Assembly (NCBI GenBank): GCA_001804165.1
Contig: MHFL01000036.1
Location: 9,614 to 19,025, forward strand
Direction of reading: 5' to 3'
Origin: Omnitrophica bacterium RIFCSPLOWO2_01_FULL_45_10
Lineage (GTDB): Bacteria > Omnitrophota > Gorgyraeia > 2-01-FULL-45-10
DNA: 9,412 nt
Positions 4,734 to 9,412 of the stretch are shown piece by piece. Made by a program: the position numbers and the translations under genes. The notes under the pieces were generated by a model. The model was not told the DNA's origin and ran no database searches. It saw only the letters and a program-made list of their open reading frames with translations. Each line of letters begins with the position of its first letter. The stretch's first letter is position 1.

Positions 4734-5210
4734 ATGAAGCTGACGAGCCCGGCATTTCGCAATGGTGAAGCTATTCCAATTCAATATACGTGCGATGGGA
4801 AAGACGTTTCACCGCCCCTGGTTTGGGAGGATATTCCGAAAGGCGCTCAGAGTTTAGCGCTCATCGTAGATGATCCTGACGCGCCGGGGAGAACTTGGGT
4901 CCATTGGATTTTCTATAACCTCAGTTCCAGTGTGATAAAACTTGAAGATGGTGCAGGGCGCAAGGGAGTACCTGTTTATACTCATTCAATCACCGGTGTA
5001 AAAGCCATGCAGGGAAAAAACGATTTTGGGGATTTCGGTTACGGCGGTCCATGTCCGCCTTCTGGCAGGCATCGATACTCTTTCAAGTTATATGCTTTGG
5101 ATGCGATGTTAGATCTTCCAAGCGGATCCACAAAGGCTGAACTAGAAAAAGCCATGAAAGGACATATTTTAGGAGAACCCACTCAGCTTTTGGGGACCTA
5201 CGAACGTTGA
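4734..5210 (+). CDS. YbhB/YbcL-type phosphatidylethanolamine-binding (PEBP) family protein
   Basis: A 158-residue protein, the usual length for the bacterial YbhB/YbcL branch of the PEBP (Raf kinase inhibitor-like) family. Visible signatures include 'TSPAF' and 'YTCDGKDVSPPL' near the N-terminus, 'DDPDAPGRTWVHWIFYNL' with the ligand-pocket DPDAP, and 'GYGGPCPPSGRHRYSFKLYALD' split by the conserved GxHRY. The family binds anionic ligands such as phosphate head groups; its bacterial role is poorly defined. Start choice: ATG 4734 has AGGAGG at 7 nt. However, the same frame runs upstream to TTG 4641 and would encode a signal-peptide-like leader (basic residues, then FPLLLFLTHTLAL). Some family members are periplasmic (YbcL), so an exported form cannot be excluded, but it would need a TTG start with no ribosome site. 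The gene appears to be a single-gene unit. Confidence 0.87.
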   Translation: MKLTSPAFRNGEAIPIQYTCDGKDVSPPLVWEDIPKGAQSLALIVDDPDAPGRTWVHWIFYNLSSSVIKLEDGAGRKGVPVYTHSITGVKAMQGKNDFGDFGYGGPCPPSGRHRYSFKLYALDAMLDLPSGSTKAELEKAMKGHILGEPTQLLGTYER

Positions 5211-5276
5211 TGTTTGCTTAAATATAAATATATAAAATAGGTACCGATGTCATGAAAAAATATTAAAATGAAGTGT

Positions 5277-5380
5277 ATGACCGGACGCCGCACTTTCGGA
5301 GATGAACCTCACGTTCTTCCCGAACACTTTCGGAGATGAGCATCAAGCTCATCCCGAAAAGTGCTCGCGCAAGGGCGCGC
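5277..5380 (-). repeat. Composite palindromic repeat, copy B (inverse of copy A)
   Basis: On the + strand: GATGAAC 5301-5307 / GTTCTTC 5313-5319 (one mismatch, loop CTCAC); CACTTTCGGA 5325-5334 and GATGAGC 5335-5341 / GCTCATC 5347-5353 (loop ATCAA), closed by CCGAAAAGTG 5354-5363; then CGCGC 5366-5370 / GCGCG 5375-5379. Read on the - strand, its linkers match copy A nearly base for base, while the hairpin stems differ. The segment where copy A has a 66-nt loop with two hairpins has a 5-nt loop here. The edge sequence ATGACCGGACGCCG at 5277-5290 also occurs at 9135-9148 inside the end of the mutase small-subunit gene. No gene is seen between 5211 and 5597. Confidence 0.8.
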
Positions 5381-5496
5381 AGTGTCCTCAAGGATAAAAC
5401 CCATTGTAAATTCAATCAAATTTAGTAATATAGCTTTCGTTTAACAGTTCTACCCATCCCTCTCCACCTGTACTGGTTGTACAAGTGCGGCGCAGG

Positions 5497-5517
5497 GGTG
5501 ACTTAAGGAAAGTCACC
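5497..5517. repeat. Perfect 8-bp hairpin upstream of the HigBA pair
   Basis: GGTGACTT 5497-5504 and AAGTCACC 5510-5517 pair perfectly around loop AAGGA, and can extend by one wobble and one GC pair. The rest of 5386-5564 is AT-rich and shows only a short palindrome (TTGTACAA near 5478) and no coding signal. Confidence 0.55.
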
Positions 5518-5564
5518 TCCAGCGGCCGTCCCGAATAAGTCAAATTATCAGTTTAACTTTTAAC

Positions 5565-5593
5565 TTGCAAATATAACTTATATGTTATATACT
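5565..5593 (+). promoter_or_regulatory. Promoter with embedded operator for the HigBA pair
   Basis: TTGCAA 5565-5570, a 17-bp spacer, then TATACT 5588-5593. The spacer is filled by an inverted repeat, ATATAAC 5571-5577 / GTTATAT 5584-5590, which reaches into the -10 box. An antitoxin bound there would block RNA polymerase. Transcription would start at about 5599-5601, at or just past ATG 5598, so the message may be leaderless. Confidence 0.6.
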
Positions 5594-5597
5594 CTTC

Positions 5598-5954
5598 ATG
5601 TCTAGAAAACGGGTTGTCTATTACATTGATGAGAAGGGGAGAAACCCAGTCTGGGAATTTGTGACATCACTTCCTTCTGACGAGCGGGATAAATGTTTTG
5701 AATATATCGCTTATTTGGAGGAAATGGGCGAGGAAGTCAAGCGGCCGGTCGGTGATTACCTGGGCGGTAAGATTTATGAACTTCGGCCGAAACAGACGCG
5801 GGTTTTATACTTCTTCACGTTAAAAGATTATACTGTTCTGGTGCATGCGTTTCGAAAGAAATCGAATGCGGTACCTGAGCGCGATCTCAAGCTTGCGACA
5901 AAAAGAATGAATGATTTTTTGGTTAGGTATCAGAAAGGACAACTTAAGATATGA
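5598..5954 (+). CDS. higB: HigB / phage Gp49-like (RelE superfamily) toxin
   Basis: A 118-residue protein with the layout of the Gp49-like (DUF891) branch of the RelE/HigB superfamily: an N-terminal 'VVYYIDEKGRNPVWEFVTSL' strand and helix, a helix-rich 'DKCFEYIAYLEEMG', the core strand 'KIYELRPKQTRVLYFF' (58-73) with R63 and R68, and 'VLVHAFRKKSNAVPERDLKLA' (80-100) with the conserved F-x-K-K. The family normally cuts mRNA on the ribosome using basic residues of this kind. The gene comes first in the pair, with the antitoxin second, which is the usual higBA order. Its stop TGA overlaps the next ATG (ATGA, 5951-5954). No Shine-Dalgarno site precedes ATG 5598, which fits a leaderless message. 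The symbol names the family; the exact target is unknown. Confidence 0.85.
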   Translation: MSRKRVVYYIDEKGRNPVWEFVTSLPSDERDKCFEYIAYLEEMGEEVKRPVGDYLGGKIYELRPKQTRVLYFFTLKDYTVLVHAFRKKSNAVPERDLKLATKRMNDFLVRYQKGQLKI

Positions 5955-6259
5955 AAAAAATGAAAGCACCATCGCATCGGGTTTTGATGAAACCTTACCT
6001 CCGGGATAGGAAACTCAGAGAGCGGATTCAAGCCGGAGTCATGCGTCTTAAGGTGATCAGTCAAGTTGTGGGCCTGAGGCAGAAGCTTGGGATTACTCAG
6101 ACAGAACTCGCCCAACGAATTGGGGTTTCACAGCCTTTCATTGCCCGGATTGAACGTGATGAAACTTCAAATTTGAGTCTTGAGACGCTTGTTAAACTTG
6201 TTGAAGCGCTGGATGGTGAAATCGACATCAAAATCCATATCTCCAAAAAAGCCGCGTAA
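5951..6259 (+). CDS. higA: HigA-like XRE-family antitoxin
   Basis: A 102-residue protein with a helix-turn-helix of Cro/XRE type at about residues 38-92: 'VVGLRQKLGITQTELAQRIG' (39-58) then 'VSQPFIARIERDETSNLSLETL'. Residues 50-54 (TQTEL) and 60-70 (SQPFIARIERD) carry the classic XRE recognition-helix pattern. The basic N-terminal 30 residues probably wrap the toxin or extend the DNA contact. Translation is coupled to the toxin by the ATGA overlap; AAGGA at 5935-5939 lies 11 nt upstream, a little far. It would neutralise the toxin and repress the promoter at 5565-5593, whose spacer holds a fitting palindrome. No frameshift or truncation is seen, so the pair looks functional. Confidence 0.88.
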   Translation: MKKMKAPSHRVLMKPYLRDRKLRERIQAGVMRLKVISQVVGLRQKLGITQTELAQRIGVSQPFIARIERDETSNLSLETLVKLVEALDGEIDIKIHISKKAA

Positions 6260-6316
6260 ATAAAATCCATTAACACGAACCCCCGCCCATTCGCTCAAAT
6301 TTCTGCGTTGGTAAAG

Positions 6317-6341
6317 GAACTAAAATCTACGGTTCTTTTTT
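6317..6341 (+). terminator. Possible weak rho-independent terminator after the HigBA pair
   Basis: GAAC 6317-6320 can pair with GTTC 6332-6335, with extra A-T pairs around a bulge, and the stem runs into a T-rich tract at 6335-6341. The stem is short and the loop about 11 nt, so efficiency is doubtful. Confidence 0.35.
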
Positions 6342-6432
6342 CTTATTATTTTGCCGTTAATATGGATGCGGCGTCGAAAGAATCACAGGCCGAAGAATAA
6401 ACAAGTACGCGCACCATGAAACATATTACTTA

Positions 6433-7188
6433 ATGACGACCAATCTCCTCCAGCCAATGATTCAAGGAATAAAGAAAGGCGAGGTGCGCTCACTCGCGCA
6501 GGCCATTTCCATTTTCGAGGATAACGCGCCTTTAAAAGCGAGACTCTTGACGAAGCTTAGATCACTGCCTCGCCCGCTCGCTTGCGGTGTTTCGATTGGG
6601 ATCACAGGTTCCGCCGGTTCCGGTAAGAGCACCTTGATCGCAGCGCTCGCGAAAATGATGCGGCGCGATAGGAAAAAAGTGGCCGTAATTGCCGTCGATC
6701 CGACAAGTCCCAAAACAGGAGGCGCTTTTTTGGGAGACCGAATCCGCATGCAAGAGCTGGCTGAAGATCCGGGTGTTTTTATCCGCAGCATGGCAAGCCG
6801 CGGAGCGCGGGGCGGCGTGAACCGCGCCGCCAAAGACACAGCCCAGCTTTTTTTGAAGGCAGGATATGATTTTGTCTTGATCGAGACGGTCGGGGCCGGA
6901 CAGCTGGATTATGAGGTCACGCGGTTTGTGGATCTTACTTTTCTCGTGCTTACTCCCGAAGCAGGGGATGAGATGCAATTTATGAAAGCGGGGCTTCGGG
7001 AATTGGCGGACGCATTCGTCATCAATAAATCGGATCGTCCCGGCGCCCAAGTGATGGAAGGCTTTTTAAAGCAGGCTTTGACAGGCGGGAAATCGGCGCC
7101 CGCCATTTTTAAAACGATTGCCGAACAGAAAAAGGGAATCGAACCCTTGTATCAATTGATCTGCCGGTGTTGTCGTGAGCAAAAGTAA
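6433..7188 (+). CDS. meaB: MeaB/ArgK-type GTPase, mutase chaperone (short form)
   Basis: A G3E-family P-loop GTPase that, by family knowledge, gates loading of adenosylcobalamin onto methylmalonyl-CoA mutase and protects it from inactivation. Visible: Walker A GSAGSGKS (59-66); 'VDPTSPKTGGAFLGDRIRM' (88-106); 'FIRSMASRGARGG' (116-128); switch region 'ETVGAGQ' (151-157), where many relatives have ETVGVGQSE; and the guanine-specificity motif NKSD (198-201). At 251 residues it is shorter than typical MeaB (just over 300), and it stops soon after the G domain, so most of the C-terminal dimerisation extension is missing. ATG 6433 overlaps the stop of a five-codon frame (TAATG); ATG 6457 is an alternative. 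No clear ribosome site or promoter is seen. The 3' end overlaps the mutase gene by 14 nt, which fits a joint operon. Confidence 0.88.
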   Translation: MTTNLLQPMIQGIKKGEVRSLAQAISIFEDNAPLKARLLTKLRSLPRPLACGVSIGITGSAGSGKSTLIAALAKMMRRDRKKVAVIAVDPTSPKTGGAFLGDRIRMQELAEDPGVFIRSMASRGARGGVNRAAKDTAQLFLKAGYDFVLIETVGAGQLDYEVTRFVDLTFLVLTPEAGDEMQFMKAGLRELADAFVINKSDRPGAQVMEGFLKQALTGGKSAPAIFKTIAEQKKGIEPLYQLICRCCREQK

Positions 7189-8755
7189 AGCGCCCGGACG
7201 CCGGATTCTTTACACGCCCAAGGACATCCGCGGGCTCAGTTATCAAAAAGATCTCGCAGATTCCGGGAAATTTCCATTTACGCGCGGAATTTATCCCACG
7301 ATGTATGCGGGAAGACCTTGGACGATGAGGGAATTTTCCGGATTTGGCTTGGCGCGCGACACGAATCAAAGATTCCGGTTCCTCTTAGACTCCGGTCAAA
7401 CCGGCCTTTCGGTTGCCTTCGATCTTCCGACTCTCATGGGATACGATTCTGATGACCCTAAATCTGCCGGAGAAGTCGGCCGCGGAGGAGTTGCGATTGA
7501 TTCGCTGGAAGATATGGAAGAATTATTCCGCGGGATCCCGCTCGCGAAAGTTTCAACCTCGATGACGATCAACGCGCCGGCCGCAATCATTTGGGCCATG
7601 TATCTGGCTTGCGCGAAGAAACAAAGGGCCAAATTGCGCGCGTTGAACGGAACGATTCAAAACGATATGTTAAAAGAATACATGGCCCAAAAGGAGTGGA
7701 TTTTTCCGCCCAAACCGTCGCTTCGGCTCATCGTGGATACGGTCCGCTTCGCCGCTCAATATGTCCCGCAATGGAACCCCATTTCGATCAGCGGTTATCA
7801 CATTCGGGAAGCAGGCTCGAGCGCCCTCCAGGAATTAAGCTTTACGCTCGCCAACGGTTTTACTTATGTGGAAGAAGTTTTGAAAACAGGTTTGAAGATT
7901 GACCGGTTTGCGCCGCGGCTTTCTTTTTTCTTTAACGCTCACCAGAATTTCTTTGAAGAAATCGCCAAATTCCGTGCGGCACGCCGGATTTGGGCGAAGC
8001 ATGTGCGCTGCCGTTACCTCGCGCGCGATCCAAAATCATGGCGGATGCGTTTTCACGTTCAGACAGCCGGTTGCAGCCTAATGGCCCAACAGCCTGAGAA
8101 TAATATTGTACGGACCGCTTACGAAGCGCTTTCAGCCGTTTTAGGAGGAACGCAAAGTCTTCATACGAATGGCTACGATGAGCCGCTCTGCCTTCCCGCG
8201 AAAGAATCCGTTCAAATCGCGCTTCGGACGCAGCAGATTCTCGCCCATGAATTGGAATTAACCGGGGTCGTCGATCCGCTGGGAGGCTCTTATTACGTCG
8301 AACACCTGACGACTGAAATGGAACGAGCGGCGGAACGCTATTTGAAGCAGATTAAAAGCATGGGAGGCGTCCTCAAGGGAATTGAAGAGAATTTTTTCCA
8401 GCGCGAAATCGCAAACGCGTCCTATCAATTTCAAAAGGAAGTGGAGGGGAAGAAACGCATTATTGTGGGTGTTAATCATTACACGACGGAAGAAGAATTG
8501 TGGAAGGTTCCGATTTTTAAAATCGATCCGAAGGGCGAACGCGAGCAAAAGCTGAGATTGAAACGGCTTAAAAAGAAACGAAGTTCGGCGCGTGTTTCGA
8601 GGGTGCTTGACCAACTGAAACGAAAAGCTGAGACCAAAGAGAATTTAATGCCCTATCTTTTGGAATCGGTTCAAGCCTATGCGACGCTTGGCGAAATTTG
8701 CGCTTCATTGAAGGAGGTGTTTGGTGAGTATCGGGAACCTGCGAGCAGCTTCTAA
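7175..8755 (+). CDS. mcmA1: Methylmalonyl-CoA mutase-type catalytic (large) subunit
   Basis: A 526-residue substrate-binding TIM barrel of the split acyl-CoA mutase type, which lacks its own cobalamin domain. It would carry out the adenosylcobalamin-dependent carbon-skeleton rearrangement of methylmalonyl-CoA and succinyl-CoA. Signatures: '[20 protein letters not shown]' (35-54), '[20 protein letters not shown]' (74-93), '[13 protein letters not shown]' (125-137), '[20 protein letters not shown]' (158-177) and '[12 protein letters not shown]' (204-215). Y44 would match TyrA89 and H209 HisA244 of the Propionibacterium enzyme. The position of ArgA207 seems to hold Gln172, so a related substrate (hydroxyisobutyryl-, ethylmalonyl- or isobutyryl-CoA) is not excluded. 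GTG 7175 is the only possible start, because TGA 7157 closes the frame. It overlaps meaB by 14 nt and the small-subunit gene by 32 nt. Confidence 0.93.
   Translation: MSKSKAPGRRILYTPKDIRGLSYQKDLADSGKFPFTRGIYPTMYAGRPWTMREFSGFGLARDTNQRFRFLLDSGQTGLSVAFDLPTLMGYDSDDPKSAGEVGRGGVAIDSLEDMEELFRGIPLAKVSTSMTINAPAAIIWAMYLACAKKQRAKLRALNGTIQNDMLKEYMAQKEWIFPPKPSLRLIVDTVRFAAQYVPQWNPISISGYHIREAGSSALQELSFTLANGFTYVEEVLKTGLKIDRFAPRLSFFFNAHQNFFEEIAKFRAARRIWAKHVRCRYLARDPKSWRMRFHVQTAGCSLMAQQPENNIVRTAYEALSAVLGGTQSLHTNGYDEPLCLPAKESVQIALRTQQILAHELELTGVVDPLGGSYYVEHLTTEMERAAERYLKQIKSMGGVLKGIEENFFQREIANASYQFQKEVEGKKRIIVGVNHYTTEEELWKVPIFKIDPKGEREQKLRLKRLKKKRSSARVSRVLDQLKRKAETKENLMPYLLESVQAYATLGEICASLKEVFGEYREPASSF
8712..8717 (+). 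promoter_or_regulatory. Ribosome binding site for the small mutase subunit
   Basis: AGGAGG at 8712-8717 within the end of the large-subunit gene lies 6 nt before GTG 8724 and only 3 nt before TTG 8721, so it favours GTG 8724 as the start. Confidence 0.7.
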
Positions 8756-9170
8756 GATCAGGGTTCTCTTGGCTAAAGTCGGACTCGATGGCCATGACCG
8801 CGGTGTCAAAGTGATTGCCCGGGCGCTGCGCGACGCCGGAATGGAAGTCATTTATACCGGCCTTCGTCAAAGCGTCCGTTCCATCGTCTTGAGCGCCGTT
8901 CAGGAAGATGTCGATGTCGTTGCCGTCAGCATTCTTTCGGGCGCCCACATGACGCTTTTGCCGAGAATCCGGAAAGGTCTCAAGCGATATGGAAAAGGCG
9001 ATGTTTTGTTGACGGCAGGAGGCATCATTCCCGCCACGGATCAAACTTCCCTCAAAAGACTTGGAATCGGAACATTATTCGGTCCCGGCGATTCCACTCA
9101 GGCAATTGTCCGTTACATTCGTAACATGACCGGCATGACCGGACGCCGTCCGGCGGGAGAGGTTACTTGA
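8724..9170 (+). CDS. mcmA2: Methylmalonyl-CoA mutase-type cobalamin-binding (small) subunit
   Basis: A 148-residue B12-binding Rossmann-like domain, the partner of the large catalytic subunit. The base-off/His-on signature D22-G-H24-D-R-G27 supplies the lower axial histidine; 'SILSG' (69-73) and 'GGIIP' (99-103) complete the cobalamin site. The start is GTG 8724, with AGGAGG 6 nt upstream inside the preceding gene; the 32-nt overlap suggests strong coupling and a fixed subunit ratio. The domain proper ends near 'IVRYIRNM' (128-135). The last 13 residues ([13 protein letters not shown]) fall within a hairpin-forming segment that shares an exact 14-mer with the intergenic repeat at 5277-5290, so the tail may have been added or altered by a repeat insertion. 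No methylmalonyl-CoA epimerase gene is seen in the window. Confidence 0.92.
   Translation: MSIGNLRAASKIRVLLAKVGLDGHDRGVKVIARALRDAGMEVIYTGLRQSVRSIVLSAVQEDVDVVAVSILSGAHMTLLPRIRKGLKRYGKGDVLLTAGGIIPATDQTSLKRLGIGTLFGPGDSTQAIVRYIRNMTGMTGRRPAGEVT
9121..9166. repeat. Palindromic repeat fragment within the end of the small-subunit gene
   Basis: GTAAC 9121-9125 faces GTTAC 9162-9166; inside, CCGGAC 9139-9144 faces GTCCGG 9148-9153 with loop GCC. The 9-mer CATGACCGG is directly repeated at 9125-9133 and 9134-9142. ATGACCGGACGCCG at 9135-9148 is identical to 5277-5290 at the edge of repeat copy B. Confidence 0.55.
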
Positions 9171-9345
9171 ATAAACTCTGTCGTATTTTCCCTCATTTGC
9201 GACATTCGTTTTTTGTTCGCATTCTGGGAATGGTTTAGAGTTGTGCTTTATGCGACCGCCGGTTTTCACCGCCGAATCCTCGGGTTAATTCCTCCTCATA
9301 TTATCTAATACCAAAGTTAATTGAAAGAGCGTCTTGAATATTTAA

Positions 9346-9384
9346 TTGACATGTTGTATATTTATACTACAATTGTTGTATATT
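9346..9384 (+). promoter_or_regulatory. Promoter with operator-like direct repeats at the right edge
   Basis: TTGACA 9346-9351, a 16-bp spacer and TACAAT 9368-9373 form a good promoter. The 11-mer TGTTGTATATT occurs at 9352-9362 and again at 9374-9384, exactly 22 bp apart (two helical turns), with a partial inverted repeat between them. The repeats flank and overlap the -10 box, as expected for repressor sites. Transcription would start near 9380, about 5 nt before ATG 9385. The preceding spacer (9171-9345) shows no gene and no convincing terminator, only CATTC / GAATG at 9220-9232. Confidence 0.55.
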
Positions 9385-9412
9385 ATGACAACAAGAATAT
9401 ATCTGCTTCATT
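9385..9412 (+). CDS. Start of a gene that leaves the window
   Basis: ATG 9385 opens a frame reading MTTRIYLLH up to the last base. It is placed about 5 nt behind a predicted transcription start and directly after an operator-like repeat, the same arrangement as the HigBA promoter in this window. The nine residues are too few to name a family; a small autoregulated regulator or antitoxin is a guess from the context. Confidence 0.3.

Noticed and set aside
351..5597. Integron cassette array with the hairpin repeats as attC sites
   Set aside because: Single genes or pairs separated by structured repeats fit the idea, but I see no paired RYYYAAC/GTTRRRY core sites at repeat ends, no integrase, and the two clear copies lie in opposite orientation, whereas attC sites share one.
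6362..6433. Two tiny frames upstream of meaB (12 codons at 6362-6400; 5 codons at 6416-6433)
   Set aside because: They are too short to judge, have no ribosome site and show no recognisable pattern; the TAATG overlap with meaB may be chance.
6462..7106. Open frames on the - strand opposite meaB (up to 162 codons)
   Set aside because: The + strand carries a clear P-loop GTPase; the - strand frames have no recognisable motif, no ribosome site and are typical antisense by-products of GC-rich codons.
8721..8723. TTG at 8721 as start of the small mutase subunit
   Set aside because: It is only 3 nt from AGGAGG; GTG 8724 has the better 6-nt spacing.
8258..9269. Open frames on the - strand opposite the mutase genes (118, 158 and 64 codons)
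   Set aside because: They mirror conserved mutase coding sequence and show no protein pattern of their own.

Overview
The window reads as a bacterial accessory region that runs into a metabolic operon. All credible genes lie on the + strand. Starts are ATG or GTG, some with AGGAGG-type ribosome sites and some with almost no leader. Several promoters match the bacterial -35/-10 pattern. I cannot fix the phylum from sequence alone. The mix of toxin-antitoxin pairs, palindrome-rich intergenic DNA and a split B12-dependent acyl-CoA mutase would suit a Gram-negative environmental lineage, for example Omnitrophota or a deltaproteobacterial-type genome, but that is a guess.

Layout. (1) 3-350: the C-terminal end of a nucleotidyltransferase-like protein, cut by the left edge. 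(2) 351-776: no gene, but a dense run of hairpins. (3) 777-2993: an extended -10 promoter followed by a MazG/dCTPase-like pyrophosphohydrolase, a PUA/EVE-like + PD-(D/E)XK nuclease and an SRA-like + HNH nuclease. The last two look like modification-dependent (type IV-like) restriction enzymes, and both are visibly AT-richer than the mutase operon. (4) 2994-3411: a palindrome mosaic containing copy A of a composite repeat. (5) 3412-4526: a strong promoter, a 26-bp perfect palindrome and a winged-helix/nucleotidyltransferase + HEPN pair (MNT-HEPN toxin-antitoxin type). (6) 4527-5210: further hairpins and a YbhB/YbcL-type PEBP protein. (7) 5211-5597: copy B of the composite repeat in inverse orientation, another hairpin, and a promoter/operator. 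(8) 5598-6259: a HigB/Gp49-like toxin and HigA-like XRE antitoxin overlapping by ATGA. (9) 6433-9170: a tightly overlapping operon of a short MeaB-type GTPase, the catalytic subunit of methylmalonyl-CoA mutase (or a close relative) and its separate cobalamin-binding subunit. (10) 9171-9412: a spacer, then a promoter with repeated operator-like sites and the first codons of a gene that leaves the window.

How the parts may work together. The mutase operon would isomerise methylmalonyl-CoA and succinyl-CoA (or a similar branched acyl-CoA pair) with adenosylcobalamin, and the MeaB GTPase would load or protect the cofactor. The left two thirds look like defence and addiction cargo. The most interesting idea is that the 801-2993 genes form one anti-modified-DNA module: a dCTPase-like enzyme acting on (modified) nucleotides beside two candidate nucleases that read modified DNA. 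The other notable signal is a dispersed family of hairpin modules, present in two inverted copies whose linkers are nearly identical but whose stems differ by paired, compensating changes.
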